Assembly (NCBI RefSeq): GCF_022539505.1
Contig: NC_061514.1
Span: forward strand, 333,109,090-333,173,089
Direction of reading: 5' to 3'
Source of the DNA: Lolium rigidum
Lineage: Eukaryota; Streptophyta; Magnoliopsida; Poales; Poaceae
DNA length: 64,000 nt
Position numbers and translations under genes: made by a program. Position 1 is the first letter of the stretch; each line of letters opens with the position of its first letter. A model generated the notes under the pieces. That model did not search any database and was not told the DNA's origin. It saw nothing but the letters and a program-made list of their open reading frames with translations. Of this stretch, positions 22,782-34,431 are shown piece after piece.

Positions 22782-24299
22782 TGATGACCCACAAGTATAG
22801 GGGTGTATCGTAGTATCTTCGATAAGTAAGAATGTCGATCCCAACGAGGAGCAGAAGGTGTTGACAGCAGGTTTTGATAAAGGATTCACTGTAAATGCTC
22901 ACAGACAAGTATTCAGGGGGTTTTGATGTAATAGATGAATAAAGTACGAGTAAGTAAAATGCGAGAGAAATAATTGCAGCGAGTGGCCCAATCCTTTTTA
23001 GCACAAAGGACAAGCCGGTTTGTTTACTTATAATGACCAAACGTTCTCGAGGACACACGGGATTTTAGTCTAGTGCTTTCGCTACATACAACCGATTAAT
23101 CTTCATTGTTTTGATAAGTGTTGTGTGGGTGAACCTATGCTAATGTACCGCCCTTCCTAGGACTAATACATACTTGTGATTATACCCCTTGCAAGCATCC
23201 GCAACTACAAGAAAGTAATTAAGATAAATCTAACCACAGCCTTAAACTCGAGATCCTGCGATCCCTCCCGCATCGATATACCAACGGGGGTTTAGGTTTC
23301 GTCACTCCGGCAACCCCGCAATTGGCAAACGAGTACAAGATGCATTCCCCTAGGCCCATAAATGGTGAAGTGTCGTGTAGTCGACGTTCACACGACACCA
23401 CTAGAAGAATAACACCACAACTTAAATATCATAACATTGAATATTACTCAACCATAGTTCACTACTAACAATTAGACTTCACCCATGTCCTCAAGAACTA
23501 AACGAACTACTCACGAGACATCATATGGAACATGATCAGAGGTGATATGATGATGAATAACAATCTGAACATAGACCTTGGTTCAATGGTTTCACTCAAT
23601 AGCATAAACAACAAGTAGAAATCGAGATCGGGAGAGTTTCCCTATCAAACAATCAAGATCAAACCCAAATTGCTACAGCGGTGACGATGTCCAGCGGTGG
23701 AGATGGCGGTGATGATGGTGGAGATGGTGATGATGGTGATGGAGATGATGTCCAGCTCGATGGCGGTGACGATGGCGTCGATTTCCCCTCCGGGAGGGAA
23801 TTTCCCCAGCGGATTCCTCGCCCGCCGGAGAGCTCTTTTCTCTCCGGTGTTCTCCGCCCCGCGAGGCGGGCTCGTAACCCTTCGTGAGGATTCCTCTCGT
23901 GGCTTAGGTCTTCGGGACGAAGGGTTTCGCGAAGAAAAGGAGGCGAAAGAGGCCGAGGGGGCCCCACACCACATGGTGGCGCGGCCGGAGCCATGGGCCG
24001 CGCCACCCTATGGTGTGGGCCCACCCCGGGTCCAGCTGGCTCCCCCTTCCGGCTTCCTCCGTCATCCGGAAAAATAGGATTTTCTCGTAAACCGCCTTCC
24101 ACAGCTTGATCTTCCGAAATATCGCATCCCGACGGTGCTTTTTCCAGCGAGTAATCCCGACTCCGGTGCTCGATCTCCAAATAATCATGAAACATGCAAA
24201 ATAGATGAAATAACATAAGTATTGTGTCCCAATATGAAATATATCAATGAATAATCAGCAAATTATGATATAAAATAGTGATGCAAATTGGACGTATCA
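22782..24299 (-). repeat. TE-B 5' LTR
   Basis: Direct repeat of 13747-15266 with the same TGATGACCC start and GTATCA end. Differences cluster where one copy has CTG or CAG and the other has a CG-containing string. Confidence 0.95.
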
Positions 24300-24640
24300 G
24301 ACCTCTTCAACGGAGAGTAGGATGTCGGTGGACATCCGAATGCCGGTAAATACATTGGTTGTCTCTTGTTCCCTTTACATCCCGCAACTCATACTTGCTA
24401 CTATTGGTATATCTTATATAACTTTGAATTTTTAGCTCTTAGTTGTATTTGCTATCTGGTTGAGCTATAACTTGCTGGTGCACATACTTGAGTATAATAT
24501 ATTCAGGATTTATGCTTGAAAAGTATCCATTTAGTTTAGTTCCACATTAATTAGGATCAATCCAAATTCGAAAGAGTTTCTTAGTCGCATATTCACCCCT
24601 CTAGGCATCTTGGTTCCTTAGGTTAGTGGTATACCCGGTT
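24300..24640 (+). repeat. Degraded LTR-like remnant to the right of TE-B
   Basis: AT-rich sequence ending near 24600 with TATTCACCCCTCTAGG. This matches the end of the copia LTR at 52083-52108 (TATTCACC, C run, CTCTAGG). It is probably an old copia LTR end into which TE-A and TE-B inserted. No ORF is supported. Confidence 0.45.
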
Positions 24641-26242
24641 TGCCTTAGACTACGAGGCAAAGAGTATGATGCAGCATCCAATATGAGAGAAGGAACTAAT
24701 CCATGATGAGAACCCATATGCTTTTCAAATATTCATTGCTCCGCCGACCAATTGCAACTCATGGTTGTTGCTTTATCGAGATGCTGGGGATCTCAATGTT
24801 TTTTTAGTGATGTGTCCAGAGTTGAGAAGTTCATCTTGGAGAAGGAAGGATATATTACTTGATAATCACTAACAAATTCTCTTGGCTAAGATGTCTGGTT
24901 GCTAACTTAATGAATTGATGGTGAGCTACATCGAGCTTGAGACATTCGAAAGTCTCGGTCTTGGTATAATTAAGGGAAGATATTCAAAAGGAGTGTAAAG
25001 CTTTGCAAGCTTCTACATGGCATTAAAGATTGTTCTAGGTATGTTCTAAGTTATACTTCATTTTAAATATATTTCTATCTTTATTGTACTTCTTCCGCGT
25101 GGTTATTTCCATTGTACTGGGTGATAATGTTTAGGATCCTGAAAACTATTAATGTGTCTTGACTTTTTTCATTTTTGAATAAAAAATTTCCATACTTTAG
25201 GGTTCGGCCGACGTACGTGTCCAGTCACTATTGTGGATCTCGCAAATTATAACTTCATCTCCCAAACCTCTGGTAACCACCCTCCGATCCAACGGGATTC
25301 GTTCTCGTGCGCGTGAGTTGTGATGATAATGCATTTCATCACCCTACCCCTCGTTCAATTGCTACAATAACGTGTCTATCTGATCATCCTACTACCCCGA
25401 CATGCTGCAGTCATATTCTGTGACGCCAGAAGCTCCCACTCCAACCGTATCCCTTCCCTCCACAATATTGGACCTCCGACCTCATGTCCGTTGTGTTGTT
25501 CCCGTGTCAGCTCATGAGCTCGAATGATGAACAAACATGGCATGGTGTTCAAACCGATGGTGATTTCATGGACCGCAACTGCGTGAGCTTTAGCCTAAAT
25601 CTCACGAGATGTTGGTCCGGAGGTGGTGGATATGTCGTTCTTCTCCGACTTCGTTGATGGGAGGCGATGGATTTTAGTCCAAGATAGCATGGGGACGTCC
25701 CCCGGTCGACATGCCATATCGACATGTGCCTCGCTGCTTACAGCATGCCTGTTCATCGAATCACAAAACCTCGTCGACGATGTTGCTTTTTTGGGTCTTG
25801 CAATGCTGGAGGCTCGACGTCTCTTCCGGTGTCCGTCTCGGTGGCGCTGGAGTTGGGCGGCGCCTGCTGGCTATGGTGGTTGCAGGAAACCCTAGGGGTC
25901 GTTTTGTATTTCTTGGTCATTTAGGATTTTCTAAGAAAATTCAAGACAATTATTTTATCCCGATTTATCTTTTAGTTTCCACATGTGTTACTTCGTATAA
26001 CTTGTTTTTCAATTAATTAAATATGTGGTTGCTCTGAGAAAAACTCTCACGAGATGGACCATAAGATTTTGGTTCTCATTTGTCACCGAAACAAACTTGT
26101 ATTGAACGAACACGGATATTGGGCGTCAAAGAATGTTGAGACAAGAACACATTTTCCTTCCTATGATGATGATCGGGAAAAAAAAGAAATGAAAAAGGAG
26201 AAAGAGGCCAAGATAGTCACAGAGAGGAGGTGGGTCGAGTTT
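24641..26242. other. Intergenic stretch upstream of the CCCH gene, nothing assigned
   Basis: No ORF with recognisable content and no repeat pair within the window. Sequence near 25880-26040 is T-rich and resembles a retroposon 3' tail, but I cannot support an assignment. Confidence 0.4.
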
Positions 26243-26249
26243 TATAAAT
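26243..26249 (+). promoter_or_regulatory. Probable TATA box of the CCCH/RRM gene
   Basis: TATAAAT lies 452 bp before the ATG at 26701. If it is used, transcription would start near 26275 and the 5' UTR would be about 425 nt. That fits the AG/CT-rich sequence that follows and the two upstream ORFs. Confidence 0.5.
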
Positions 26250-26370
26250 GGGGTCCACGGAGATCCAGATCTATCCACCTCCTGAAACAATAAAAACACA
26301 CACAGTCCAAACAACACTGCTAAAAACACCAGAGGACAAACCCGGTACTTTTTCCCTAAACACCCCCGCC

Positions 26371-26439
26371 ATGTCCTCCCCATCACCAGCGACCCCCTCT
26401 TCCCCGCGAAAGCGGAGCAGAGCAGCAGCCAGCTTATAG
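26371..26439 (+). promoter_or_regulatory. Upstream ORF 1 in the CCCH gene leader, 22 codons
   Basis: ATG at 26371, stop at 26437-26439, product rich in Ser, Pro and Arg. It would lie in the 5' UTR if the TATA box at 26243 is used. It could reduce translation of the main ORF; this is inference. Confidence 0.4.
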
Positions 26440-26562
26440 ATAGAGAGATTGGGGTACCGCCCGAGGGGGAAGGTGCGCACCACCCTCAACTCTACTAGCA
26501 TAGCTAGCTAACCCTCTTCGCTGCCGCTGCCACCCACGACCGCGCGCGAGCTCTGGGGATTC

Positions 26563-26604
26563 ATGGAGCTGCTCGTCTCGGGCTCCAGCGTGCTGTCTAG
26601 CTAG
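26563..26604 (+). promoter_or_regulatory. Upstream ORF 2 in the CCCH gene leader, 13 codons
   Basis: ATG at 26563 and TAG at 26602-26604, ending 96 nt before the main start. It encodes MELLVSGSSVLSS. Its regulatory effect is unknown. Confidence 0.4.
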
Positions 26605-26700
26605 TTCTGCGACGAAGGACGAGGAGGAAGGAGGAAGAAGAAGGGTGTGTGAGGTTTGCTAGGTTGGTTCTCGCTCGAGTTTGTTCGATCGGCGCGCGGC

Positions 26701-29478
26701 ATGGACGCCTACGAGGCGACCAAGGTGGTGTTTGCGCGGATCCAGGGCCTGGACCCGGACCACGCCGCCAAGATCATGGGCCTCCTGCTCATCCAGGACC
26801 ACGGCGAGAAGGAGATGATACGGCTCGCCTTCGGCCCGGAGGCGCTGCTGCACGCCGTCATGGCCAAGGCGCGCAAGGACCTCGGCCTGCTCCCGGGGTC
26901 GGGGCCGGGCACGCCGACCTCCGCCTCCCAGGCAGGAGGACACTCGCCGTTCATGCTCTCGCGCCAGAACTCCGGGCGCGGCGGCGGCGGAACGGCGCCC
27001 TCGCCGCTCTCGGTCTCCTCGCCGTCGTCGTGGGCCCCGCCGCCCGTGTTCTCGAGGAGCAACAGCGTGAGCAATGGCGCCGCGGAGGAGATGGCCGGCG
27101 TCAGGGAGGAGCTGATGAGCCCGGCCAACGGCCCGCCGTCGCCGTTCTTCAGCGGGGACTCGCTGATCCTCGACGAGCTCCACCTGCAGGACCAGCTCGC
27201 GTTCCTCAGCGGCGACACCGGCATGGGCGGAGGAGGAGGGCGTCAGCTCCCACAGTTCGACAACGGCGAGTGCCGAAGCCCGGGCGCCGGCGACGGCGGG
27301 CTCTTCCCGTACGGCGGCGCAGGGTGGGCCAACGGCGGGCCGGGGCACCGGCGGAGCGCGTCCGTCAGCGAGCTCTGCTTCGGCGGCAGCGACGGCCTCG
27401 GCTGGAAGCCGTGCCTGTACTACGCGCGCGGGTACTGCAAAAACGGCAGCGCCTGCCGGTTCGTGCACGGCGGCGGCCTCTCCGACGACGCTCTCGTCGG
27501 GGCGAAGATGGACCAGGCCTCCATGGAGCAGCAGTGCCAGGACTTCCTCCTCCGCTCCAAGTCCCAGCGCCTGGCCGCCGCCGCTGCCGCGTTCCCCTAC
27601 TCACCCACGGGCTCACTCCCCGGCTCCCCCTCCGCGGCCAGCAAGTGCCTGAGCTTGCTCCTGCAGCAGCAGCAGCAAAACGAGAGCCAAAGGTAATTTA
27701 CCACCTCCGAGCTCCTTGCATGCCGCTCTCGTTCGTTTCTACCAGCAGCAGGCAGGCAGCCAACGGTTGCTCCGATTCGCAGGGCCGCTGCCGCGGCGGC
27801 CGCAGCAGCGCTGATGCTGGGCGGCGACGAGGCGCACAAGTTCATGGGCCGTCCCCGGCTAGACCGCGCCGACTTCGCCAGCCTGATGAACCCGGGGTCC
27901 CGGCAGATTTACCTCACCTTCCCGGCGGACAGCACCTTCCGCGAGGAGGACGTCTCCAACTACTTCAGGTACTCCCTTGATTCCAACAGAGAGCATCCAT
28001 TGCCGAGTTTCGTGTGGAGATTAACCGTGCTCTTCCTCTGAACCGTAGCATCTACGGGCCCGTCCACGACGTGCGCATTCCCTACCAGCAGAAGCGCATG
28101 TTCGGGTTCGTCACCTTCGTGTACCCGGAGACGGTGAAGCTGATCCTGGCCAAGGGCAACCCGCACTTCATCTGCGACGCCCGCGTGCTCGTCAAGCCCT
28201 ACAAGGAGAAGGGCAAGGTCCCCGACAAGTTCAGGCAAGCCACACCACCCACGCCCATCTTTCCTTGCTTCCGGCAGCAGTAATAGCAACAACACCCATG
28301 ACTAATTACTTGCCTGTTGCTTTACAGGAAGCAGCAGGGCGTGGACTTCTCCGGCTGCGGCTCTCCCACCGGGTTGGACGCCAGAGATCCCTTCGATCTG
28401 CACCAGCTCGGTTCGTCATTGTCACATTCAGTTCAATCTTGGTGCTCCTTGATTTGATCAGATGGATGTTAAATGGGAGCTGATATTTTGTGTTGGTTGG
28501 GTTCCAGGTGCGAGGATGCTGCAGCACTCGAACAGCGCCAACGAGATGCTGCTGAGGAGGAAGCTCGAGGAGCAGCAGCAGGCGGTGGAGCTGCAGCAGG
28601 CGATCGAGCTCCAGAGCCGGCGCCTCATGGGACTGCAGCTGCTGGACCTCAAGTCACGCTCCTCCGCCGCAGCAGCGCCGACTCCGATCGGCAACCCCTT
28701 CAGTCCCAAGCACACCACTGCCGCCAGCCCTAACCAGTCGCCGCCTGATTCTGGTAAAGACTTGTGCGAGCGACGGACAACACACAGCATATCACTTGTC
28801 GGAACAACAGATGCAGTGTTGCTAATGTTTCTTGCGCTGATTTTGTAACAGTGGGAGAGCAAGGCAATGGCTGCGGCTTCCTTTTCCCTCACAAGGCGGT
28901 CAACGGAGCCGATAAGGATGAATCCTCCGGCGATTCCACCAGCCCTAACACTGACAGTGACCAAAGGTGGAAGTTAACGCTAAACAAATCACAATCATCA
29001 TCGCCATTTGTTTCCTTTCATTACACTTAGCTTTCATCCAGCAGAGGGAGGGAAGTAAACATTTCACCAAACTCAACCTTTTAGCTCCTCATTTTGCTAT
29101 GTGCAGCGCGGAGCATAACCTGCCGGACAGCCCGTTTGCGTCGCCGACCAAGGCCGCCGCGTTCGCCCGTGGCCCTTTCGCGCCCACTGAGGCCGAGATC
29201 TCCGCCGCCACCGCCTCGACCGGTTGCAACGCCGCCTACATCGGCATCGGCAATGGCGTGAGGAATGGCACTAACCATCTCCTGCCCCCTGCATTGGACA
29301 TACCCTCACCAAAACCATACTTCTTCCCCATGTCCAGGTATGCTCAACACTAGCTCCATGGCATCTACTTCACTTTTAATATTGCAAATTGCAGAATGTA
29401 TCTGGTGTACCATGATTGATTCGCTGAAAGTATCATGCATGCAGGCTGTCCTCCGATCACGGCGCGATCGGGATGTAA
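26701..29478 (+). CDS. CCCH zinc-finger and RRM-domain protein, 8 coding exons
   Basis: A putative RNA-binding regulator of a plant-specific family that includes Arabidopsis AT3G51950-type proteins and several rice CCCH proteins. Coding exons by splice sites and continuous frame: 26701-27692, 27783-27968, 28049-28234, 28328-28410, 28508-28753, 28852-28966, 29107-29337 and 29445-29478, giving 690 residues. Residues 1-65 form a conserved helical N-terminus ([20 protein letters not shown]). One zinc finger at 238-256 is CX7CX5CX3H ([19 protein letters not shown]). An RRM at about 371-446 has RNP2 IYLTFP and RNP1 RMFGFVTF. A Gln/Leu-rich coiled coil ([20 protein letters not shown]) follows. The end, [10 protein letters not shown], fits the family end as I remember it. 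Intron 3 appears to be GC-AG (28235-28327); the other introns are GT-AG. The gene looks intact. Confidence 0.9.
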
Positions 29479-29496
29479 AGTAGGCCCTGAATGGAA

Positions 29497-29670
29497 GTGA
29501 GTAATACTACTACTGCCTAATCATAGTAAGCACCTAGTCTAGCATCCCTCCCTTTACAAAGTCCGTCTGAAACACCATGCTTCCTAGTAAAATCATGTGC
29601 ACCTGTTGGAATGGAATGCATGATGGTGTCTTACATTCTCTTCCTCCTTTGTGTTGTTGCCTTTGCGCAG
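29497..29670 (+). other. Probable intron in the 3' UTR of the CCCH gene
   Basis: GTGAGTAATA follows the stop codon by 18 nt, and a TTTGCGCAG acceptor ends at 29670. Exon-like sequence resumes with GAATACTAGC. Whether it is spliced needs transcript data. Confidence 0.45.
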
Positions 29671-31330
29671 GAATACTAGCAGCAAAGAAAAGAGAATAGT
29701 GCACAATATACTAGGAAAGAAGAGTGAAGAAGTTGCAGCATAGTTTTAGTTTCAGTCCCTTTTTTCTTTCTTTCTTCCCCTTCTCCTCTTCAAAGTTGAT
29801 GGTACCAGCACATTACTAAACCACAAGAGAGGAGAAGGAAAACAAAAACAGCGGCAGCCCCCAAAGGCTTTAAGAATACAGTGCCACATACAGTAGGGCC
29901 CTTCGTATTATTACTACCAAATGCATTAGTTACAGTTAGTTAATTACCACTGTTAGTACTACTAGTACCAATACTACTACCACCACCAACCCCACATTGA
30001 TGTACCAACACCACCACACTACAGCCACTACACTAGTTATGTAGCAGCAGCAGCACATTAGGTGTGATGATAATACAATGTAACAGCAGCAGCATACGCT
30101 AGTGCTGTGCTCGCTGTATTGCAGAACAGTACAAACAGAGATACACTGGTAATGGACAAGTGACAGGCAGGCATAGCTAGCGTAGTGTGCTGTGTTGGTG
30201 TATGTATAATTTCACAACATGAATGAATGAATGAAGATATGAACAAATCAGGTCAGTTGTACGCTAGGCGTGTCGATGGGAAATGGGGAAGGACCACTCC
30301 TTCGCTGCCCTACACCACACCGTGCTGCTGCCGGCGGTAGGGAGGGGTGTCAGCGTTGGCCGTGGATCGTGGTCCTCTTCCTCGGCAGCACATTCAGCTC
30401 ACTTCAGAACATGTTTTCTGTTCTACGTTTTCTTCTATCTTTCTACCTTTTCTCGTTTGAATCTACCCTGGGTGGTGATCTCTGCTGAAGTGCTGTTGCT
30501 TTCCTCCGTTGCATCGACGCACTCGTAGACGAGACAGCGATGAGATGGAACGAGCACCCATATACAATCAGGGTGGACATGCTTTTCTCAGGATGCCACC
30601 GCGACGTGTAAAAAATATACTCCTACAACGGATGCCCACGCCGTCCACATCCGAAGATCAAACGAAACTGATGCGAATGCGACATCAGAATTATCATTAC
30701 TATACTGAAGAAGATAAAGAAATATAAGGGGTACTCACAATTATTCCCCTGGAGGATGCCGAGTACGATTGCTAATCATGTCAGCGCGCGGCAGAAGGAT
30801 TTGAGTAGTAATCAGTGGCGATGATCGGAGGGAGGCGGCCGTGGTGGCTTTTGGGGATGGGATTGGTGGCGGTGCGCTCCGGGCATATCGCTCTCCGGAG
30901 GCGGAAAGGCGCCGCGCCGGATTGGACCGGGAGGCTCCAGATGGCTGGGCCGGGCTGTCACGGAAAGTGCGTGCCGTTCTTGGTTGCTTTCCGTTCGCGA
31001 TTAAAGCTAATTTGCATGGAATAATTGTCGTTATGATACTTTGTTTGTGCTATCGAATATTAGTGCCTAATTGGTAGGCTATGGTCCATCGGGTCGGCTC
31101 GAAAAGTTTGCTATGTAAAAGATGGACATACCTAGCCTATTAGAAAGAACATCGGTTTGAAGGCAAGTGACACAACTTTAGAGCACACAAGCGCCAGATC
31201 AATTGATTGGGGTAGCCGTCTTTTTTTTTCAAATTCAAACATAAACTTGAAATTCTTTTTTAGGGTAAACTTGAAATTCTATTCATATTTATTATATTTT
31301 GCAATATTTTGAATGAAATACAACCAAATC
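29671..31330. other. CCCH gene 3' UTR and downstream intergenic sequence
   Basis: The 3' UTR probably continues to somewhere between 29900 and 30250, which is rich in AT and in CAC/AGT triplets. Beyond it no ORF with recognisable content, repeat pair or RNA gene is seen. Confidence 0.4.
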
Positions 31331-33130
31331 TATTGACGTATATCGCCGCTTCTGTGGTAGTAGTACTCGAAAAAGCGCCAGCCGTCATCGCTCATGTTGT
31401 TCTTCCCGTGCCGGTTGGCCAGCTCATCCTTCACGACATCGTTGACTCATGCGTCGTCATCTTCATTAGTGAGGTCAACGAGGGGTAGGCCACAGTCGCT
31501 TATCGACGCTGCGATGACGTCCTCAATGTTCCCCTCCCAGGCACGGTGGTCGTTCATCTAGTCAATCTACACCGCATTGTAGCGACGCGTGTCCTCTAGA
31601 TTGTTTGCTGCCGACAAAGAGGCGCTACTGGCAGAGGTACACCGCCATCTTCGAGGCGCCCTCCACCTCCTTCGGCTCCGGCTTCTGGGCATGCATGTTG
31701 GTCCCGGCATATGCGGATTGTTTAGCAATATCTTCATAATTTGGGATCCTATGGAAACAAACATAAAACTTGTGCGCGAGCGTTGTAAAATACCAAAAAC
31801 CTAACACTACATGCAAAACACATAATGTAAATCTGCTTAAAAATGCACTCATCAACTTTCACAAGCTTAAACTCTTGAGTCTTGATCGTCCCCGAGCGAG
31901 ATAGTAGTTTAATGGACACTGTCATCATGTTCATGAATCTCGAGTCGTTAAAATACAAGAGGCATTTGAAGCAACAATTATAATGTCACATATAGAACCA
32001 CATCGTGAGCTCTCGCACTTTCACATCTCAAATGAATTAGAGGCTTCCACACCTTTGTAGTTTGTACCAATAGTTCATATGAGGATGAATTATTATCACA
32101 CCATAGGATCATCAAGTTCAACCGGAAGAGTTTGTGAGGAGCCCTCAAACATGTTTAAGACTCGCTCATTCAAGCCGAGCATGAAGTAGTTCATAGCTTT
32201 GGTTTGAGCATGTACCTCAACTTGTACCCGCTCTATAATTTTTTTTAGAGCACTTTGTTTATCTAATTATCATCACCTTCATAATTCTTTGGCTTTGAAC
32301 AATCTTTCTTTTGCAATCAAACACACGATTTTAGCATACTATAAGAAAATATTCTCATATCCTATTAGTACTATTAGTGTGGAAGACCCTAAAACTCTTC
32401 TCGACGAGAGCGCAACTATCTCTATGTCCTTGTGTTGCAGTGCCAACGGAGGTGAGCGGAGGCGGGCCCATGCAACCACAATGACGTCTTCCTTCCCGAC
32501 GGCAGACACCACAACCTTAGTAGGGTGTCGGTGCAGTCAGCGATGACTGACGACCGATGCTAGAAGCAGAGATGCGGCACCGCATCACTTGGCTCCAGTA
32601 GTCGCTTGACCTTCATCGTGTGGGAACACAAGGGGCGACGGGCATCCTCTGAGGTGCGCGACTTCGAGTATGGCAAAGACTATGATGACCTCACCGTGTG
32701 TAATGTTGAGGAGGACGTTGAGGAAAACGAGGGGGATGAGGTCGAGTCTCCGTTTGAGGAAGTGGTGGTCAAGCAGGAGGTTCCGATACCGCCGGGCTAC
32801 GAAGAGGATGCAACCTATGCCCTCGCCATCGAGGAGTCGATGGCGACAGAGGAGGTCAAGTTGGTCTGGGAGGGGCAGTATGATGTTGCCCGGCTCACTG
32901 CGATGGTGGTGGAGCACAACATGGTGTTGCCACCGTCCGCCGTAAGGTGTGTAGGAAGGTCAGATGGTAGCACAACCGCCTTCGCCGCAGCACATGCCAT
33001 CGACGTACCCTGCGTGGCCGCAGTAAGGGCTATGCATATTGCTCATAATCATCGCGCCCACGTAGGACGAGGACAAGGAGTAGGTGGCAGGTTGTCGACC
33101 TTGTTGCAGGGATTACGCCAACCATAACTA
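31331..33130. other. Possible transposon remnant with two opposed ORF pieces
   Basis: On the minus strand, 31720-31340 holds decayed coding-like sequence (EPKEVEGASKMAVYLCQ, later ISDCGLPLVDLTNEDDDA) with stops. On the plus strand, 32606-33127 is open for 173 codons and acidic, with GYEEDATYALAIEESMATEE. The style resembles internal ORFs of cereal DNA transposons, but I cannot name the family and found no terminal repeats. Confidence 0.3.
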
Positions 33131-33456
33131 GGGTTTAGTTTTTAGTTTTCTTTTATTATACATGTAAATAATCTTTGAATGAATGAGATCTTTCTAAAAT
33201 TTCGCGTGGTTTTAGTTTTCATTTGAATTTTATTTATTTATTTTTTCGGTTAACGGTCGATAGGCACACACCGCGACGTATTGGGTTGTTTGATGCTAAA
33301 ATTGACCGTTTTACCGATGTTGCCCGGTGAAGGCAACTTCTTGCCGGTGTTTTATTTTTTTACGAGACAAGTTTGTCGCGTGGTAAACGCTCGTTTCACC
33401 GTAGAACTTGCGAGCGGAGGAGTGAAAAGCTTGTCAGGCCGACGCGGACACGATAG
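33131..33456. other. Unassigned sequence left of the Mutator-like element
   Basis: AT-rich then mixed sequence. No ORF or repeat supported. It becomes contiguous with 35347 onward once the element and one target copy are removed. Confidence 0.4.
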
Positions 33457-33671
33457 GCAGGAGGTGAGTGAATTACACAAATCTACCACAATTGGGGCAG
33501 TGGTAACGGCGTTAGTACCATTCTTGGAATTTTTTGCTAAAAACTACCACTTGTGGGGTAATCCGTAACAGATAGAACAAACAGCAAGGTGAGAGAAGTT
33601 TAACCCATGCGGGCCCACTAACAGGGCCAACGACCGTTTTCTCTCGTTAGATGCCGGACGGAGCTGGTTAA

Positions 33672-33933
33672 GGGCATGCCCAATGCATAGCCCTAGGGGT
33701 GTTGCCTCACACCTTTAACTAGGTTCGGGTGGTCCAAAGTAGGTTCGGATGAGGAGGCAGCCTCTTCATCAGGAGGCAACCTCTTCAGCCATAAAGTGGA
33801 AAATGTGAGAGAGAAAAAGAAAACCAAATCAGCTTTTGAGAGAAAGACATATTAATGGAACCATAACATGGCATGCATATGTCAAAAGTTTTATCCAAGC
33901 CTAGTTGGACAGCTGCCTCCATTGCTCATGCCC
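33672..33933. mobile_element. Tourist-like MITE nested in the Mutator-like element
   Basis: Inverted ends GGGCATGCCCAATG (33672 on) and CATTGCTCATGCCC (to 33933) are flanked by TAA at 33669-33671 and 33934-33936. TAA is the TWA-type target duplication of PIF/Harbinger elements. Length is 262 bp; no coding capacity. Confidence 0.8.
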
Positions 33934-33936
33934 TAA

Positions 33937-34310
33937 GACCAGGCCGGTCGCAACCCCAGGAGGAGCATGACGGAGACCATGAGGGCGGGGGTGCCGGCGA
34001 AGGTGTGCACTCTCTTGGCAAGCGGGGAGCTGGAGATGAAGGACGGAGCAGGAGACGCTGGGGCGGCGCACAAAGTGGCGGAGGTGACACGGTGAGCAGG
34101 ATGCCCACGATCTGCTTGCTCACCATGCATCGGAAGTCGCGCACCCCCAGGTCGCCGGCGCCGCTGTACCTGACCGGTTGCACCTTGTGCTTCTCCCTAC
34201 TCTGGCTGCGTTGGAGCGTGGGGAACAGGACGGCGACGACCAGTTTGGCGCGGCCCAGACGAGCTCGTTCAAGTGCAAGCCGATGTGGTTCTTGTCTGAT
34301 TCCGTGCTCT
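33937..34310 (-). pseudogene. Captured coding-like fragment, possibly of an inositol polyphosphate 5-phosphatase
   Basis: The minus-strand frame around 34183-34080 reads GVRDFRCMVSKQIVGILLTV. This resembles the conserved VSKQMVGI segment of plant inositol polyphosphate 5-phosphatases. The adjoining frame (34130-33933) encodes a hydrophobic piece, TPALMVSVMLLLG, which I do not recognise. The fragment has no start, no full domain and changes frame. The assignment is tentative. Confidence 0.3.
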
Positions 34311-34431
34311 CAGCTGCAGTACATGCGATTTATAAGTAACCATGTGCATGTGCTAGCTGCAATATGCATTTCCGGATGCTGCTCTCCCTGAAGAAGGACG
34401 GCAAGTCCCTCATGCCTCGCCACGCTTTTCG

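Larger units (their letters stand above)
13747..24299 (-). mobile_element. TE-B: Ty3/gypsy retrotransposon, Athila-like, both LTRs present
   Basis: Two nearly identical 1.5-kb LTRs with TG...CA ends flank minus-strand gag, protease, RT, RNase H and integrase. The flanking five bases are AACCT on the left (13742-13746) and GACCT on the right (24300-24304), a 4-of-5 target duplication. The pol sequence (for example the KACHLPLELEHKAY motif after integrase) and a primer binding site resembling the tRNA-Asp type point to the Athila lineage, like the WHAM/Sabrina families of Triticeae; the family name is unverified. The reading frames are broken in many places. Confidence 0.92.

Noticed and set aside
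26659..27468. 269-codon antisense ORF over the CCCH gene
   Set aside because: Shadow of GC-rich exon 1 with skewed codon third positions; no motif.
32606..33127. 173-codon ORF as a host gene
   Set aside because: Acidic product in a region with other decayed transposon-like pieces; no start context or introns to support a gene. Kept only as a possible transposon remnant.
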